Shown in pieces: positions 39,155 through 48,209 of a DNA stretch of 64,000 nucleotides. The stretch is taken from positions 138,374 to 202,373 of the forward strand of contig QUJA01000002.1 in assembly GCA_003480425.1 (NCBI GenBank), read 5' to 3'. The notes below the pieces were generated by a model, which was not told the DNA's origin, made no database searches, and was given only the letters and a program-made list of their open reading frames with translations. Each line of letters starts with the position of its first letter. The stretch's first letter is position 1. The translations under genes were made by a program, and so were the position numbers. Origin of the DNA: Firmicutes bacterium AM31-12AC (GTDB taxonomy: Bacteria; Bacillota; Clostridia; Lachnospirales; Lachnospiraceae).

Positions 39155-40483
39155 ATGAGTAAACCAGTGGTAGCAATTGTAGGAAGACCTAACGTAGGAA
39201 AGTCTACATTATTTAACGTACTGGCGGGGGAGATGATCTCCATCGTCAAAGATACACCGGGAGTAACAAGAGACCGTATTTATGCGGATGTTTCCTGGTT
39301 GGATAAAGAATTTACAATGATCGATACAGGCGGTATTGAGCCGGACAGCAGAGATGTCATTTTATCACAGATGAGAGAACAGGCGCAGATTGCCATTGAT
39401 ACAGCAGATGTAATTGTATTTATTACAGATGTAAAACAGGGACTTCAGGATTCGGATTCAAAGGTTGCAGATATGCTCCGCCGTTCCGGAAAACCAATCG
39501 TACTTGTTGTAAATAAAGTAGATAATTTTGATAAGTACATGGCAGATGTGTACGAGTTCTATAATCTTGGAATCGGAGATCCAATTCCAATCTCGGCTGC
39601 ATCCAGACTTGGATTGGGAGATATGCTCGATGTTGTGATTTCACATTTCCCGGAAGGTGCAGGAGAAGAAGAGGAAGATGAACGTCCTCGTATCGCCATC
39701 GTAGGGAAACCAAACGTAGGAAAATCTTCGATCATTAATAAATTGTTGGGAGAGAACCGCGTGATTGTATCTAATATTGCAGGTACGACAAGAGATGCCA
39801 TTGACACAGCAATCAAGCATAATGACAAGGAATATGTTTTTATTGATACAGCGGGACTTCGCCGTAAGAATAAGATAAAAGAAGAACTGGAGCGTTACAG
39901 TATTATCCGTACAGTAACAGCAGTGGAGCGTGCAGATGTGGTCTTGATGGTGATCGATGCAACAGAAGGTGTAACAGAGCAGGATGCAAAGATTGCCGGA
40001 ATTGCACATGAACGAGGCAAGGGTGTCATCATTGTAGTGAATAAATGGGATGCCATTGAGAAAAATGACAAGACAATGCGTGAATATGAGAATAAGATCC
40101 GTCAGGTATTGTCATACATGCCATATGCAGAAATTATGTATGTATCTGCTATGACAGGACAGCGTTTGAATAAATTATATGATATGATCGATATGGTTAT
40201 TGAGAATCAGACCCTCCGCGTTGCGACAGGAGTTTTGAATGAGATCATGACAGAGGCAGTTGCTATGCAGCAGCCACCTTCAGATAAGGGAAAACGTCTG
40301 AAACTTTACTATATTACGCAGGTAGCGGTTAAACCACCATCATTTGTAATTTTTGTAAATGATAAGCAGCTGATGCATTTTTCATATACAAGATATTTGG
40401 AAAACAAGATTCGAGAAGCTTTTGGATTCAGAGGAACTTCATTAAAGTTCTTTATCAGAGAGAGAAAGGAAAAGGATCAGTAG
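39155..40483 (+). CDS. der: Ribosome assembly GTPase Der (EngA)
   Basis: A 442-residue protein with two tandem G domains acting in 50S subunit maturation. Domain 1: [27 protein letters not shown] and NKVD. Domain 2: [29 protein letters not shown] and NKWD. A KH-like C-terminal domain (about 350-442) contains [20 protein letters not shown]. An acidic linker GEEEEDERP lies between the G domains. The next gene, plsY, starts 3 bp after the stop, so the two are co-transcribed. Confidence 0.97.
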   Translation: MSKPVVAIVGRPNVGKSTLFNVLAGEMISIVKDTPGVTRDRIYADVSWLDKEFTMIDTGGIEPDSRDVILSQMREQAQIAIDTADVIVFITDVKQGLQDSDSKVADMLRRSGKPIVLVVNKVDNFDKYMADVYEFYNLGIGDPIPISAASRLGLGDMLDVVISHFPEGAGEEEEDERPRIAIVGKPNVGKSSIINKLLGENRVIVSNIAGTTRDAIDTAIKHNDKEYVFIDTAGLRRKNKIKEELERYSIIRTVTAVERADVVLMVIDATEGVTEQDAKIAGIAHERGKGVIIVVNKWDAIEKNDKTMREYENKIRQVLSYMPYAEIMYVSAMTGQRLNKLYDMIDMVIENQTLRVATGVLNEIMTEAVAMQQPPSDKGKRLKLYYITQVAVKPPSFVIFVNDKQLMHFSYTRYLENKIREAFGFRGTSLKFFIRERKEKDQ

Positions 40484-40486
40484 AAG

Positions 40487-41115
40487 ATGGAACGTATCAT
40501 CTGTTTAGTAATTGGATATATTTTTGGCTTGTTTCAGACAGGTTATATTGTTGGAAAACTGCATCATATTGATATCAGACAGCAGGGCAGCGGAAACGCC
40601 GGCTCAACAAATGCAGTTCGTGTAATGGGATGGAAAGCCGGTTTGTGTACATTTGCAGGAGATGTGCTGAAATGCGTATTAGCGATATGTCTTACGCGAT
40701 ATATTTACCGTGACACAGCGTATGCACCGAGCTGGCAATGTACGCAGGGGTAGGTGCAACCCTGGGTCATAATTTCCCATTTTATTTGAAGTTTAAAGGT
40801 GGAAAAGGAATTGCTGTACTGGCAGGACTGGTAGTTGCAACGCATCCGGTTTTGGTACCGATTCCACTGGCATGTTTTTTTATCGCATCAATTTTAACAC
40901 GCTATGTGTCGCTTGGCTCTCTATTGGCGGCAACGACATTTTTTATGGAAATCATTCTTTACGGAGAGATGGGCGGTCTTGGAATGAGATTAAATTATCG
41001 TATTGAGACTTATGTGCTTGCGTGTGTCATTATGGTGCTTGCATGGTTTAGACATAAAGAAAATATCAAACGTCTGATAGCCGGAACAGAAAATAGATTC
41101 GGTTCAAAAAAATAA
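40487..41115 (+). pseudogene. plsY: Glycerol-3-phosphate acyltransferase PlsY, split by a frameshift
   Basis: PlsY is the membrane enzyme that transfers the acyl group from acyl phosphate (made by PlsX) to glycerol 3-phosphate. The first frame has IGYIFGLFQTGYIVGKLHHI and QGSGNAGSTNAVRVMGWKAG, both hallmarks. It then fails near 40727 and stops at 40753. The second frame continues with ELAMYAGVGATLGHNFPFYL and FKGGKGIAVLAGLV. Adding one G after CACC at about 40727 (reading PELAMYAGVG) restores a protein of about 209 residues. PlsY is normally essential in Firmicutes, so a sequencing deletion is more likely than a true mutation. It is followed by gpsA, which supplies its glycerol 3-phosphate. 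Confidence 0.85.
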
Positions 41116-41133
41116 GAGAAAGGGGTGTTTGAT

Positions 41134-42153
41134 GTGGCAAACGTAGGAGTAATCGGAGCAGGAAGCTGGGGTACAGCATTATCGGTACTTTTGGATGACA
41201 ATGGGCATCAGGTGACAATCTGGTCGATCGATCCGGAAGAGGTGAAGATGTTGAATGAGCAGCGTGAACATGCTAAAAAATTGCCGGGAGTGAAGTTGTC
41301 CGATAAGATGGTGATCACAGGAAATCTTCAGGAAGCAATTGAAGGAAAAGATTTTCTTGTATTGGCAGTACCATCTCCATTTACAAGAGCAACGGCAAAG
41401 AAGATGTGCCCGTATGTTGCAGAGGGGCAGAAAATCGTAGATGTTGCAAAAGGTATTGAAGAGAGTACATTGAAGACATTGTCTCAACAGATAGAGGAAG
41501 AGATTCCTCAGGCAGATGTGGCAGTGCTTTCAGGACCAAGTCATGCAGAGGAAGTTGGAAGAAAATTACCAACGACGTGTGTGATTGGAGCAAAGACAAA
41601 GAAGACAGCAGAATATCTTCAGAAGGCTTTTATCAGTCCGGTATTTCGTGTTTATATCAGCCCGGATATTTTGGGAATCGAGCTTGGCGGTTCACTTAAG
41701 AATGTAATTGCACTGGCAGCTGGCATGGCTGACGGACTGGGTTATGGAGACAATACAAAAGCCGCACTTATCACACGTGGTATCGCAGAGATTGCAAGAC
41801 TTGGTATGAAGATGGGGGGAAAACTGGAAACATTTACAGGGCTTACAGGAATTGGAGATTTAATTGTAACCTGTGCAAGTGTACACAGCCGTAACCGTAA
41901 AGCCGGATATCTTATGGGGCAGGGAAAATCCATGCAAGAGGCAATGGATGAAGTTCAAATGGTAGTAGAAGGCGTTTATTCTGCAAAAGCAGCAGCAAGG
42001 CTTGCTGAAAAATATGATGTATCTATGCCAATCGTAACAGCGGTCAATCAGATTTTGTTTGAAGGTAAGAAAGCGCGTGATGCAGTAAATGAGTTGATGC
42101 TCAGAGAATCTAAAAACGAACATGCATCACTGCCATGGCCGGATGAAGTATAA
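41134..42153 (+). CDS. gpsA: Glycerol-3-phosphate dehydrogenase [NAD(P)+]
   Basis: A 339-residue enzyme reducing dihydroxyacetone phosphate to sn-glycerol 3-phosphate for phospholipids. The Rossmann motif is VGVIGAGSWGTALSVLL. VLSGPSHAEEVGRKLPTTCV, GIELGGSLKNVIALAAGMAD and the catalytic Lys region (SLKN) are typical, and TGLTGIGDLIVTCASVHSRN is the C-terminal signature. GTG 41134, 8 bases after AAAGGGG, is chosen over a GTG at 41125 that lies inside the ribosome site. It lies directly behind plsY. Confidence 0.95.
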   Translation: MANVGVIGAGSWGTALSVLLDDNGHQVTIWSIDPEEVKMLNEQREHAKKLPGVKLSDKMVITGNLQEAIEGKDFLVLAVPSPFTRATAKKMCPYVAEGQKIVDVAKGIEESTLKTLSQQIEEEIPQADVAVLSGPSHAEEVGRKLPTTCVIGAKTKKTAEYLQKAFISPVFRVYISPDILGIELGGSLKNVIALAAGMADGLGYGDNTKAALITRGIAEIARLGMKMGGKLETFTGLTGIGDLIVTCASVHSRNRKAGYLMGQGKSMQEAMDEVQMVVEGVYSAKAAARLAEKYDVSMPIVTAVNQILFEGKKARDAVNELMLRESKNEHASLPWPDEV

Positions 42154-42194
42154 TAGAATATTGAGTTTGGATTAAAAGAAAACAAACGTATAAA

Positions 42195-42242
42195 CCCCTC
42201 TTGGTCTGCATACATTGGTATCAGCAGAACAAGGGGGTATTT
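42195..42242 (+). terminator. Hairpin between gpsA and spoIVA that includes the ribosome site
   Basis: CCCCTCTTGGTCTGC (42195-42209) can pair with GCAGAACAAGGGGG (42224-42237) with one bulge and one mismatch, followed by TATTTTTAT. The 3' arm is also the AGGGGG ribosome site for spoIVA, whose ATG is at 42245. It may be both a terminator for gpsA and a translation block for spoIVA. Confidence 0.55.
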
Positions 42243-42244
42243 TT

Positions 42245-43717
42245 ATGGATTCATTTCAGTTATACAAAGATATGCAGACAAGAACTAACGGGGAGATTTA
42301 TATCGGAGTAGTAGGACCGGTTCGGACAGGCAAGTCGACATTTATCAAAAGATTTATGGATTTGCTGGTGCTTCCTAATATAACAGATGAGCATGACAGG
42401 AAGAGAACGCAGGATGAACTTCCACAATCGGCATCCGGTACAATGATTATGACAACAGAACCGAAATTTATTCCAAAAGATGCGGCACAATTAAAGCTGG
42501 GAGAGGATGTAAATATAAAAGTAAGACTGATTGATTGTGTTGGATTTATGGTAGATGGAGCAATCGGACATATTGAACATGATGTTGAACGACAGGTGAA
42601 GACACCATGGTTTGATACAGAAATTCCGTTTACAAAAGCAGCAGCAATAGGGACGCAGAAAGTGATACGCGATCATTCAACGATAGGTCTGGTTGTCACA
42701 ACAGATGGAAGTATCGGAGAAATTCCAAGACAAAATTATGTGGCAGCAGAAGAACAGACGATACAAGAATTGAAAAGTATAGGAAAACCATTTTTAATTG
42801 TACTAAATTGTAAAAAACCGTATTCTGAGGAAGCACAGGGTTTGAAGCAGGAGCTTGAGAAAAAGTATAAGACAACCGTGATTACTGTGAACTGCGAACA
42901 ATTAAAAATGGAAGATATTAATCAGATGATTCAACAGCTTTTATATGAATTTCCAATATCGGAGGTTGAATTTTTTATTCCCAAATGGGTAGAAATGTTG
43001 TCGAGGGAGCATGTAATCAAACAAGATCTTTTGAAAGTAGTGAAAAAAATTTTAGATGAACTTGTGGATATCAGAAGTGCCGGATTAATAGAAGAAAAAA
43101 CAGACAGTCCCTACATAGAGAAAGTTCGGGTGGATAAGATCGAGATGGATACAGGGAAGGTTTGCGTTCAGTTAGAGTTTGACATGCAATATTATTATCA
43201 AGTATTGAGTGAACTGACGGGTACATCTATCCAGGGAGAATATGAATTGATATCTGTTTTAAAATCTTTATCCGCAATGAAAGAAGAATATGTTCAGATA
43301 AAAGATGCATTTGCGGATGTGAAACGAAAAGGTTATGGTGTTGTTAGTCCAAAGCGAGACGAAATCGTGTTGGATGAACCAACAATCATAAAGCAGGGAA
43401 ATAAATTTGGTGTGAAAATCCATTCAGAGGCACCTTCTATTCATATGATCCGGGCAAATATTGCAACTGAAATTGCTCCGATTGTTGGGAGTGAAAAACA
43501 GGCAGAAGATCTGGTACAATATATTAAAGCAGAAAGCCAGACAGAAGAAGGTGTCTGGGCAACAAATATTTTCGGAAAATCCGTAGAAGAATTAGTGATA
43601 GATGGGATTCAGAGTAAGCTTGTAAAAATTAATGAAGAAAGCCAGGTGAAGCTGCAGGATACGATGCAAAAGATTGTAAATGACAGCAATGGAGGTCTTG
43701 TTTGTATTATTATTTAA
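42245..43717 (+). CDS. spoIVA: Stage IV sporulation protein A
   Basis: A 490-residue ATPase that polymerises on the forespore surface to form the basement of the spore coat. The N-terminus MDSFQLYKDMQTRTNGEIYI is diagnostic. Walker A is GPVRTGKSTFIKRF, followed by PQSASGTMIMTTEPKFIP and RLIDCVGFMVDGAIGH, the sensor and Walker-B-like region. Length agrees with Bacillus SpoIVA (492 residues). The extreme C-terminus GGLVCIII is the short conserved tail needed for membrane anchoring in the family. Its presence shows the organism belongs to a spore-forming lineage. ATG 42245 follows AGGGGG. A GTG 30 bp upstream is rejected. Confidence 0.96.
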   Translation: MDSFQLYKDMQTRTNGEIYIGVVGPVRTGKSTFIKRFMDLLVLPNITDEHDRKRTQDELPQSASGTMIMTTEPKFIPKDAAQLKLGEDVNIKVRLIDCVGFMVDGAIGHIEHDVERQVKTPWFDTEIPFTKAAAIGTQKVIRDHSTIGLVVTTDGSIGEIPRQNYVAAEEQTIQELKSIGKPFLIVLNCKKPYSEEAQGLKQELEKKYKTTVITVNCEQLKMEDINQMIQQLLYEFPISEVEFFIPKWVEMLSREHVIKQDLLKVVKKILDELVDIRSAGLIEEKTDSPYIEKVRVDKIEMDTGKVCVQLEFDMQYYYQVLSELTGTSIQGEYELISVLKSLSAMKEEYVQIKDAFADVKRKGYGVVSPKRDEIVLDEPTIIKQGNKFGVKIHSEAPSIHMIRANIATEIAPIVGSEKQAEDLVQYIKAESQTEEGVWATNIFGKSVEELVIDGIQSKLVKINEESQVKLQDTMQKIVNDSNGGLVCIII

Positions 43718-43821
43718 GAGTATAATAAAAATAACTGCGTAAGTGATAAAAATGAGATATTGCAAAGGTAAAGAATTTGAGAGACTACTGATAAATATTA
43801 TGAAAAAGACGAGGATGGAAG

Positions 43822-45099
43822 ATGAATACAAGAATATATAATGCAAGAATTTTAACAATGGAAGAAGGAAAGCCTGCATTTTTTGGGGAAGTGTGGATTG
43901 AGGGGGATACCATTGTTTATGCAGGACCAAAAGGAAAAGAAACGGATATCGTTTGGGATAAAGAGATTGATGCAAAGGGCAATTTAATCATGCCAGGATT
44001 TAAAAATGCACATACACATACAGCAATGACGTTTTTACGTTCCTATGCTGATGATATGAAATTAGATGAGTGGCTGAATAAACAGGTATTTCCAAATGAA
44101 GCAAAGCTGGATGGAGAAGCTGTATACTGGTTTACGAAGTTAGGAATCATGGAATATCTGACAAGCGGAATCACTGCAGCATATGATATGTATTTCTTTG
44201 TAGATGACGGAGCACGTGCAGCCAGAGATTGTGGATTCCGTTATACATTCTGTGACAGTACAAATGATTTTGGCGGAACAGCAGAGAGCATGGAAAAAGA
44301 TTATCTTCGTTTGAATGAAGATCCGTCACGTATGATCAGCCATCGTCTTGGTTTCCATGCAGAGTATACAACAAAGAAAGAGCTGATGGAGGATATTGCC
44401 CAGCTTGCACATAAATATCAGGCACCGGTCAGTGTGCATTGTTCGGAGACGAGAAAAGAAGTAGAGGGTTGTCGTGCCCACAGCGGCATGACACCGGTTG
44501 CATATATGGATTCACTGGGACTGTTTAATTATGGAGGAACTATATTCCATGGTGTGCATTTGGATGAAGCAGATTATGATATTTTGAAAAGACGTGGTAT
44601 GTATGTAGTGACAAATCCGGCATCAAACTTGAAACTGGCAAGTGGTATCGCACCGATTAATCGTTATCTGAAAGAAGGAATCCCGGTTGCTATAGGAACA
44701 GACGGACCTGCAAGTAATAATTGTCTTGATATGTTTAGAGAGATGTTTCTTGTGACAGGGCTTCAGAAGGTCGTGTGTGATGATCCGGAAGCAGTACCGG
44801 CAATGGAAGTTTTGAAGATGGCTACGGTAAATGGAGCACATGCTATGGGACTTAATGAATGTGATACTTTGAGCGAAGGAAAAAAAGCAGATCTAATCAT
44901 GATTGATCTCAAACAGCCGAATATGCAGCCAATCCAGAATACAGAGAAGAATCTTGTATATGCAGGAAGCAAGCAGAATGTCAAGATGACAATGGTTGCG
45001 GGTAAAGTATTATATCAGGATGGAGAATTTTATCTTGATTGTCCGGCAGAAGAAGTTTATGAAAAGGCAAATTCATTGGCAAGAAAGATATTAGATTAG
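43822..45099 (+). CDS. Amidohydrolase, MTA/SAH deaminase-like
   Basis: A 425-residue metal-dependent amidohydrolase of the TRZ/ATZ group. The H-x-H metal motif is in FKNAHTHTAMTFLRSYADD, SVHCSETRKEVEGC has the third His and YGGTIFHGVHLDEAD the fourth, while IGTDGPASNNCLDMF has the catalytic Asp. These features match 5'-methylthioadenosine/S-adenosylhomocysteine deaminases (MtaD), which release ammonia. A guanine or cytosine deaminase cannot be excluded. GAGGATGGAAG supplies the ribosome site. It stands alone between spoIVA and a MogA-like gene. Confidence 0.85.
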   Translation: MNTRIYNARILTMEEGKPAFFGEVWIEGDTIVYAGPKGKETDIVWDKEIDAKGNLIMPGFKNAHTHTAMTFLRSYADDMKLDEWLNKQVFPNEAKLDGEAVYWFTKLGIMEYLTSGITAAYDMYFFVDDGARAARDCGFRYTFCDSTNDFGGTAESMEKDYLRLNEDPSRMISHRLGFHAEYTTKKELMEDIAQLAHKYQAPVSVHCSETRKEVEGCRAHSGMTPVAYMDSLGLFNYGGTIFHGVHLDEADYDILKRRGMYVVTNPASNLKLASGIAPINRYLKEGIPVAIGTDGPASNNCLDMFREMFLVTGLQKVVCDDPEAVPAMEVLKMATVNGAHAMGLNECDTLSEGKKADLIMIDLKQPNMQPIQNTEKNLVYAGSKQNVKMTMVAGKVLYQDGEFYLDCPAEEVYEKANSLARKILD

Positions 45100-45120
45100 A
45101 AAATAAAAAGTAAAAAGTAA

Positions 45121-45157
45121 AGGACAGCTTTGGGATAGAAGAATATAAGCTGTCTTT
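45121..45157 (+). terminator. Hairpin after the amidohydrolase gene
   Basis: AGGACAGCTT (45121-45130) pairs with AAGCTGTCTT (45147-45156), 10 bp with one G-T pair. Only a short T-run follows, so termination is probably weak. Confidence 0.5.
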
Positions 45158-45200
45158 ATGGCAAACGCAGGGGATATAAATAGAAAGGGGTACACAAGAA

Positions 45201-45662
45201 GTGAAGGCAGCAGTATTTACAATAAATACAAGAGCATATGAACAGAAAAAAAGCAGCAAGACAGGCGCTGCATTGAAAACAACACTAGAACAGATCGGCT
45301 TTGAAGTAAAAGAAGGTGTGCTTCCGGAAGACAAAACAGTAGTGGCAGCTGTAATGAAGCAGCTGGCAGATTCAGAAGCAGTACAGCTGATTATTACAAC
45401 AGGTGCGGTTGGATATTTGAAAAAAGATTGCGCGCCGGATGCACTGATGGAAGTGGCAGATCGTTTACTTCCGGGGATTCCAGAGGCAATCCGGGCATAT
45501 AATATCCGATATACGAAGAAAGTAATATTGGATCGTGGAACAGCCGGAATCCGTAATAAAACAATTATAGTAAATCTTCATGAAGGACAAAAATCAGCAA
45601 AAGAAAGTCTGGAATATATTATAATGGAATTGGTACAGGCATTGGAGACAATGAATGCGTAG
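45201..45662 (+). CDS. MogA/MoaB-like molybdopterin-binding-fold protein
   Basis: A 153-residue protein with the MogA/MoaB fold: AAVFTINTRAYEQKKSSKTG (start, with the D-x-S-x-G region changed), LIITTGAVGYLKKDCAPDAL and VILDRGTAGIRNKTIIVNLH. In true MogA the first loop is T-T-G-G-T-G and the last is N-L-P-G. Here they read TTGAVG and NLHEG, so substrate binding may differ. No other molybdenum cofactor genes are in the window. The start is GTG 45201, with AAAGGGG 10 bases upstream. The rnhA gene follows immediately. Confidence 0.75.
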   Translation: MKAAVFTINTRAYEQKKSSKTGAALKTTLEQIGFEVKEGVLPEDKTVVAAVMKQLADSEAVQLIITTGAVGYLKKDCAPDALMEVADRLLPGIPEAIRAYNIRYTKKVILDRGTAGIRNKTIIVNLHEGQKSAKESLEYIIMELVQALETMNA

Positions 45663-45691
45663 TGAAAACTGAAAAGGGAGACATATATCAG

Positions 45692-46171
45692 ATGCATATA
45701 AAACTATATACAGATGGTGCTGCAAGAGGAAATCCAGATGGACCTGGAGGATATGGTGCAGTACTGGAGTACGTGGATACAAAAGGACAGCTGCATATAA
45801 AGGAGCTGTCACAAGGATATAAGAAGACGACAAATAACAGAATGGAATTAATGGCTGTAATTTCCGGATTAGAGGCTTTAAATCGTCCGTGTCAGGTGGA
45901 TGTGTATTCCGATTCTAAATATGTTGTAGATGCGTTTAATCAGCATTGGGTGGATTCGTGGATCAAAAAGAACTGGAAACGAGGAAAAAATGAACCAGTT
46001 AAGAATGTAGATTTGTGGAAGCGCCTTATGGCAGTGAAAGCAAGGCATGATGTGACATTTCATTGGGTTAAAGGACACGATGGACATCTACAGAATGAAC
46101 GATGTGATGAGCTTGCAACAACAGCAGCAGATGGGAATGCATTGATTGTGGATGAAGGACTGGACTTTTAG
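45692..46171 (+). CDS. rnhA: Ribonuclease HI
   Basis: A 159-residue RNase H that cuts RNA in RNA-DNA hybrids. LYTDGAARGNPDGPGGYGAV supplies the first Asp, TTNNRMELMAVISGLEAL the Glu, VDVYSDSKYVVDA the second Asp and HWVKGHDGHLQNERCDELAT the His loop and last Asp. This is the E. coli-like type with the basic protrusion (WIKKNWKRGKNEPVKN). ATG 45692, after AAGGGAG, is chosen over a GTG 30 bp upstream that overlaps the preceding stop. The promoter of rnpB lies in its 3' end. Confidence 0.94.
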   Translation: MHIKLYTDGAARGNPDGPGGYGAVLEYVDTKGQLHIKELSQGYKKTTNNRMELMAVISGLEALNRPCQVDVYSDSKYVVDAFNQHWVDSWIKKNWKRGKNEPVKNVDLWKRLMAVKARHDVTFHWVKGHDGHLQNERCDELATTAADGNALIVDEGLDF

Positions 46172-46189
46172 GGAAAATCATGGTACAAT
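46161..46189 (+). promoter_or_regulatory. Promoter of rnpB
   Basis: TGGACT (46161-46166), a 17-base spacer and TACAAT (46184-46189) place a transcription start at about 46197, exactly where the P1 helix of RNase P RNA begins. The -35 lies inside the rnhA coding region. Confidence 0.65.
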
Positions 46190-46197
46190 TTTTAACT

Positions 46198-46555
46198 GTG
46201 TTAAGTAGGACAGACAATCGCGGCTGCGGGAATCGAAAGATTGCAGACGAGGAAAGTCCGGGCTTCACAGGGCAGGATGCCGGATAACGTCCGGTAGAGG
46301 TGACTCTAAGGAAAGTGCAACAGAAATAAACCGCATATGTATTCACATATGTAAGGGTGGAAAGGCAGTGTAAGAGACTACCGCCTCGCTGGTAACAGAG
46401 AGGGCACATGTAAACCCCATCCGAAGCAAGACCGGATAAAAGCAATGTGGCTGCCCGTCACGCTTTAGGTAGGTCGCTCGAGCCTGTTGGTGACAACAGG
46501 CCTAGATAGATGATTGTTCAACGACATAACCCGGCTCATCGTCTTGCTTAACACA
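46198..46555 (+). ncRNA. rnpB: RNase P RNA
   Basis: The catalytic RNA of RNase P, which matures tRNA 5' ends. The universally conserved GAGGAAAGTCCGGGC lies near 46250, ACAGAAA near 46320 and the 3' core AGATGATTG with ACATAACCCGGCT near 46507-46535. The ends TGTGTTAAG (46198-46206) and CTTAACACA (46547-46555) pair to form helix P1. GGTAACAGAGAGGGCACA (around 46391) is a further conserved segment. The length of about 358 nt and the GCAAGACCGG region suggest an A-type (ancestral) architecture, as usual for clostridia. Reading frames across it on either strand are chance. Confidence 0.96.
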
Positions 46556-46605
46556 TTGAAACAATTGGCATAAAACACAGTGAGACAACATAAGGAGATA
46601 TCAAC

Positions 46606-47637
46606 ATGGGAATGAGAATAAATGCGGAGCTTCCGTTACCGGCTGATTTGAAGGCAGAATATCCGCTTTCAGACAAGATTATTAAGATTAAAGAAAAAAG
46701 AGATGCTGAGATTCGAGATATATTTACAGGCAAGTCCGATAAATTTATTGTAATTGTAGGACCATGTTCAGCAGATAATGAAGATGCAGTCTGCGAGTAT
46801 GTGAATCGTCTTGCGAGAGTGAATGAAAAAGTTTCAGATCGTCTTATGATCATTCCTAGAATTTATACAAACAAACCTAGAACAACCGGAGAAGGATATA
46901 AAGGTATGCTTCATCAGCCAGACCCGGATAAGGCACCGGATTTACTGGCCGGAATTATTGCGATTCGCAAGATGCATATCCGTGCCATTGAAGAGACAGG
47001 ACTGACAGCGGCTGATGAGATGCTCTATCCTGAAAATAGAAGCTATCTGGATGATATTTTGTCCTATGAAGCAATTGGAGCTCGTTCAGTGGAGAATCAG
47101 CAGCATCGCCTTACAGCGAGCGGGATGAATATTCCAATCGGAATGAAGAATCCGACAAGTGGTGACTTCCTTGTTATGCTGAACTCTGTAATTGCAGCAC
47201 AGCATTCGCATTCATTTATTTACCGAGGTATGGATGTGACTACAGATGGTAATGATCTTGCCCATGTGATTTTGCGCGGTGGCGTAGATAAGTATGGTAC
47301 ATGCAATCCAAATTATCATTATGAAGATTTGGTTCGTCTGCTTTCATTATACCAGAAAATGGAATTGAAAAATCCGGCAGCGATCATTGATGCGAACCAT
47401 TCAAATTCTAACAAGAAGTTTAAAGAACAGATTCGTATTACAAGTGAGGTACTTCACAGCAGAAGCTATAATCCAGAGCTTAAAAAACTGATAAAAGGTG
47501 TAATGATCGAAAGTTATCTGGAAGAAGGAAATCAGAAGATATGTCCGGATATGATTTATGGTAAATCTATTACAGATCCATGTCTTGGATGGGAAGATAC
47601 AGAACGCTTGATTTATGAAATTGCAGAAAAGTGTTAA
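46606..47637 (+). CDS. aroF: 3-deoxy-7-phosphoheptulonate (DAHP) synthase, class I
   Basis: A 343-residue DAHP synthase condensing PEP and erythrose 4-phosphate in the first step of the shikimate pathway. It is the AroFGH type: FIVIVGPCSADNEDAVCEYV, MIIPRIYTNKPRTTGEGYKG, IGARSVENQQHRLTASGMN, GMKNPTSGDF and AIIDANHSNSNKKF. AAGGAGA precedes the ATG. It is not in an operon with other aro genes. The symbol follows the family; which aromatic amino acid inhibits it is not readable. Confidence 0.94.
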   Translation: MGMRINAELPLPADLKAEYPLSDKIIKIKEKRDAEIRDIFTGKSDKFIVIVGPCSADNEDAVCEYVNRLARVNEKVSDRLMIIPRIYTNKPRTTGEGYKGMLHQPDPDKAPDLLAGIIAIRKMHIRAIEETGLTAADEMLYPENRSYLDDILSYEAIGARSVENQQHRLTASGMNIPIGMKNPTSGDFLVMLNSVIAAQHSHSFIYRGMDVTTDGNDLAHVILRGGVDKYGTCNPNYHYEDLVRLLSLYQKMELKNPAAIIDANHSNSNKKFKEQIRITSEVLHSRSYNPELKKLIKGVMIESYLEEGNQKICPDMIYGKSITDPCLGWEDTERLIYEIAEKC

Positions 47638-47642
47638 AAAAT

Positions 47643-47689
47643 AAGGCTTTCGCTTTACGATGGATGTTCGTAAAGCGAAAGCCTTTTTA
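47643..47689 (+). terminator. Intrinsic terminator after aroF
   Basis: A perfect 18-bp stem: AAGGCTTTCGCTTTACGA (47643-47660) with its complement at 47668-47685, followed by TTTTA. Confidence 0.9.
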
Positions 47690-47703
47690 GTTATCATACA
47701 TTC

Positions 47704-47731
47704 TAAAAAAGGTCCGAAGGACCTTTTTTTA
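47704..47731 (-). terminator. Intrinsic terminator after pyrI
   Basis: AAAAAAGGTCC (47705-47715) pairs with GGACCTTTTTT (47719-47729) around a GAA loop. It is active toward the minus strand at the end of pyrBI and may also back up the aroF terminator. Confidence 0.85.
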
Positions 47732-48169
47732 GTTTTTACGATGATATTTCTCTTCGCAATATTTACAACGATAAACCTGGTTTTCTTCGTCTGTAAGTAC
47801 GAAGATATGATCCAGTCCCTGCTCGATAGAAGTGATACAACGAGGGTTTTTACAACGAATCACATTTTTGATTTCTTTTGGAAGTTTGAGAAGTTTTTTC
47901 TCAACGATTTCTTCGTTCTGGATGATATTGATCGTAATATTGTGATCAATGAATCCTAAAATATCAAGATCAATGAAGTCAATTGGGCATTCAATTTTCA
48001 TGATATCTTTTCTTCCCATTTTACTGCTTTTTGCATTTTTGATGATTGCAACACAGCAATCCAGTTTATCAAGGTGAAGGTATTTGTAAATTTCCATACT
48101 TTTTCCAGCTTCGATATGATCCAGAACAAATCCTTCTGAGATTTTTCCAACTGATAATGTATTTTGCAT
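47729..48169 (-). CDS. pyrI: Aspartate carbamoyltransferase regulatory subunit
   Basis: A 146-residue PyrI, the allosteric subunit that binds nucleotides and holds the PyrB trimers together. LSVGKISEGFVLDHIEAGKS opens the nucleotide-binding domain. The C-terminal zinc domain has four Cys: RCKNPRCITS and YRCKYCEEKY. It lies 40 bp after pyrB and shares its transcript. Confidence 0.95.
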   Translation of the reverse strand: MQNTLSVGKISEGFVLDHIEAGKSMEIYKYLHLDKLDCCVAIIKNAKSSKMGRKDIMKIECPIDFIDLDILGFIDHNITINIIQNEEIVEKKLLKLPKEIKNVIRCKNPRCITSIEQGLDHIFVLTDEENQVYRCKYCEEKYHRKN

Positions 48170-48209
48170 AATAATCTTTATTCCTTTCCAAAATTCAAGT
48201 GTTTTAAAC

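Noticed and set aside
46068..46445. 125-codon open frame on the minus strand
   Set aside because: It lies across the RNase P RNA and the end of rnhA, with no ribosome site or protein family; the RNA gene explains the sequence.
46556..46605. T-box or amino-acid riboswitch before aroF, pheA or ilvA
   Set aside because: No T-box TGG core, specifier stem or long leader was found at any of the three genes.
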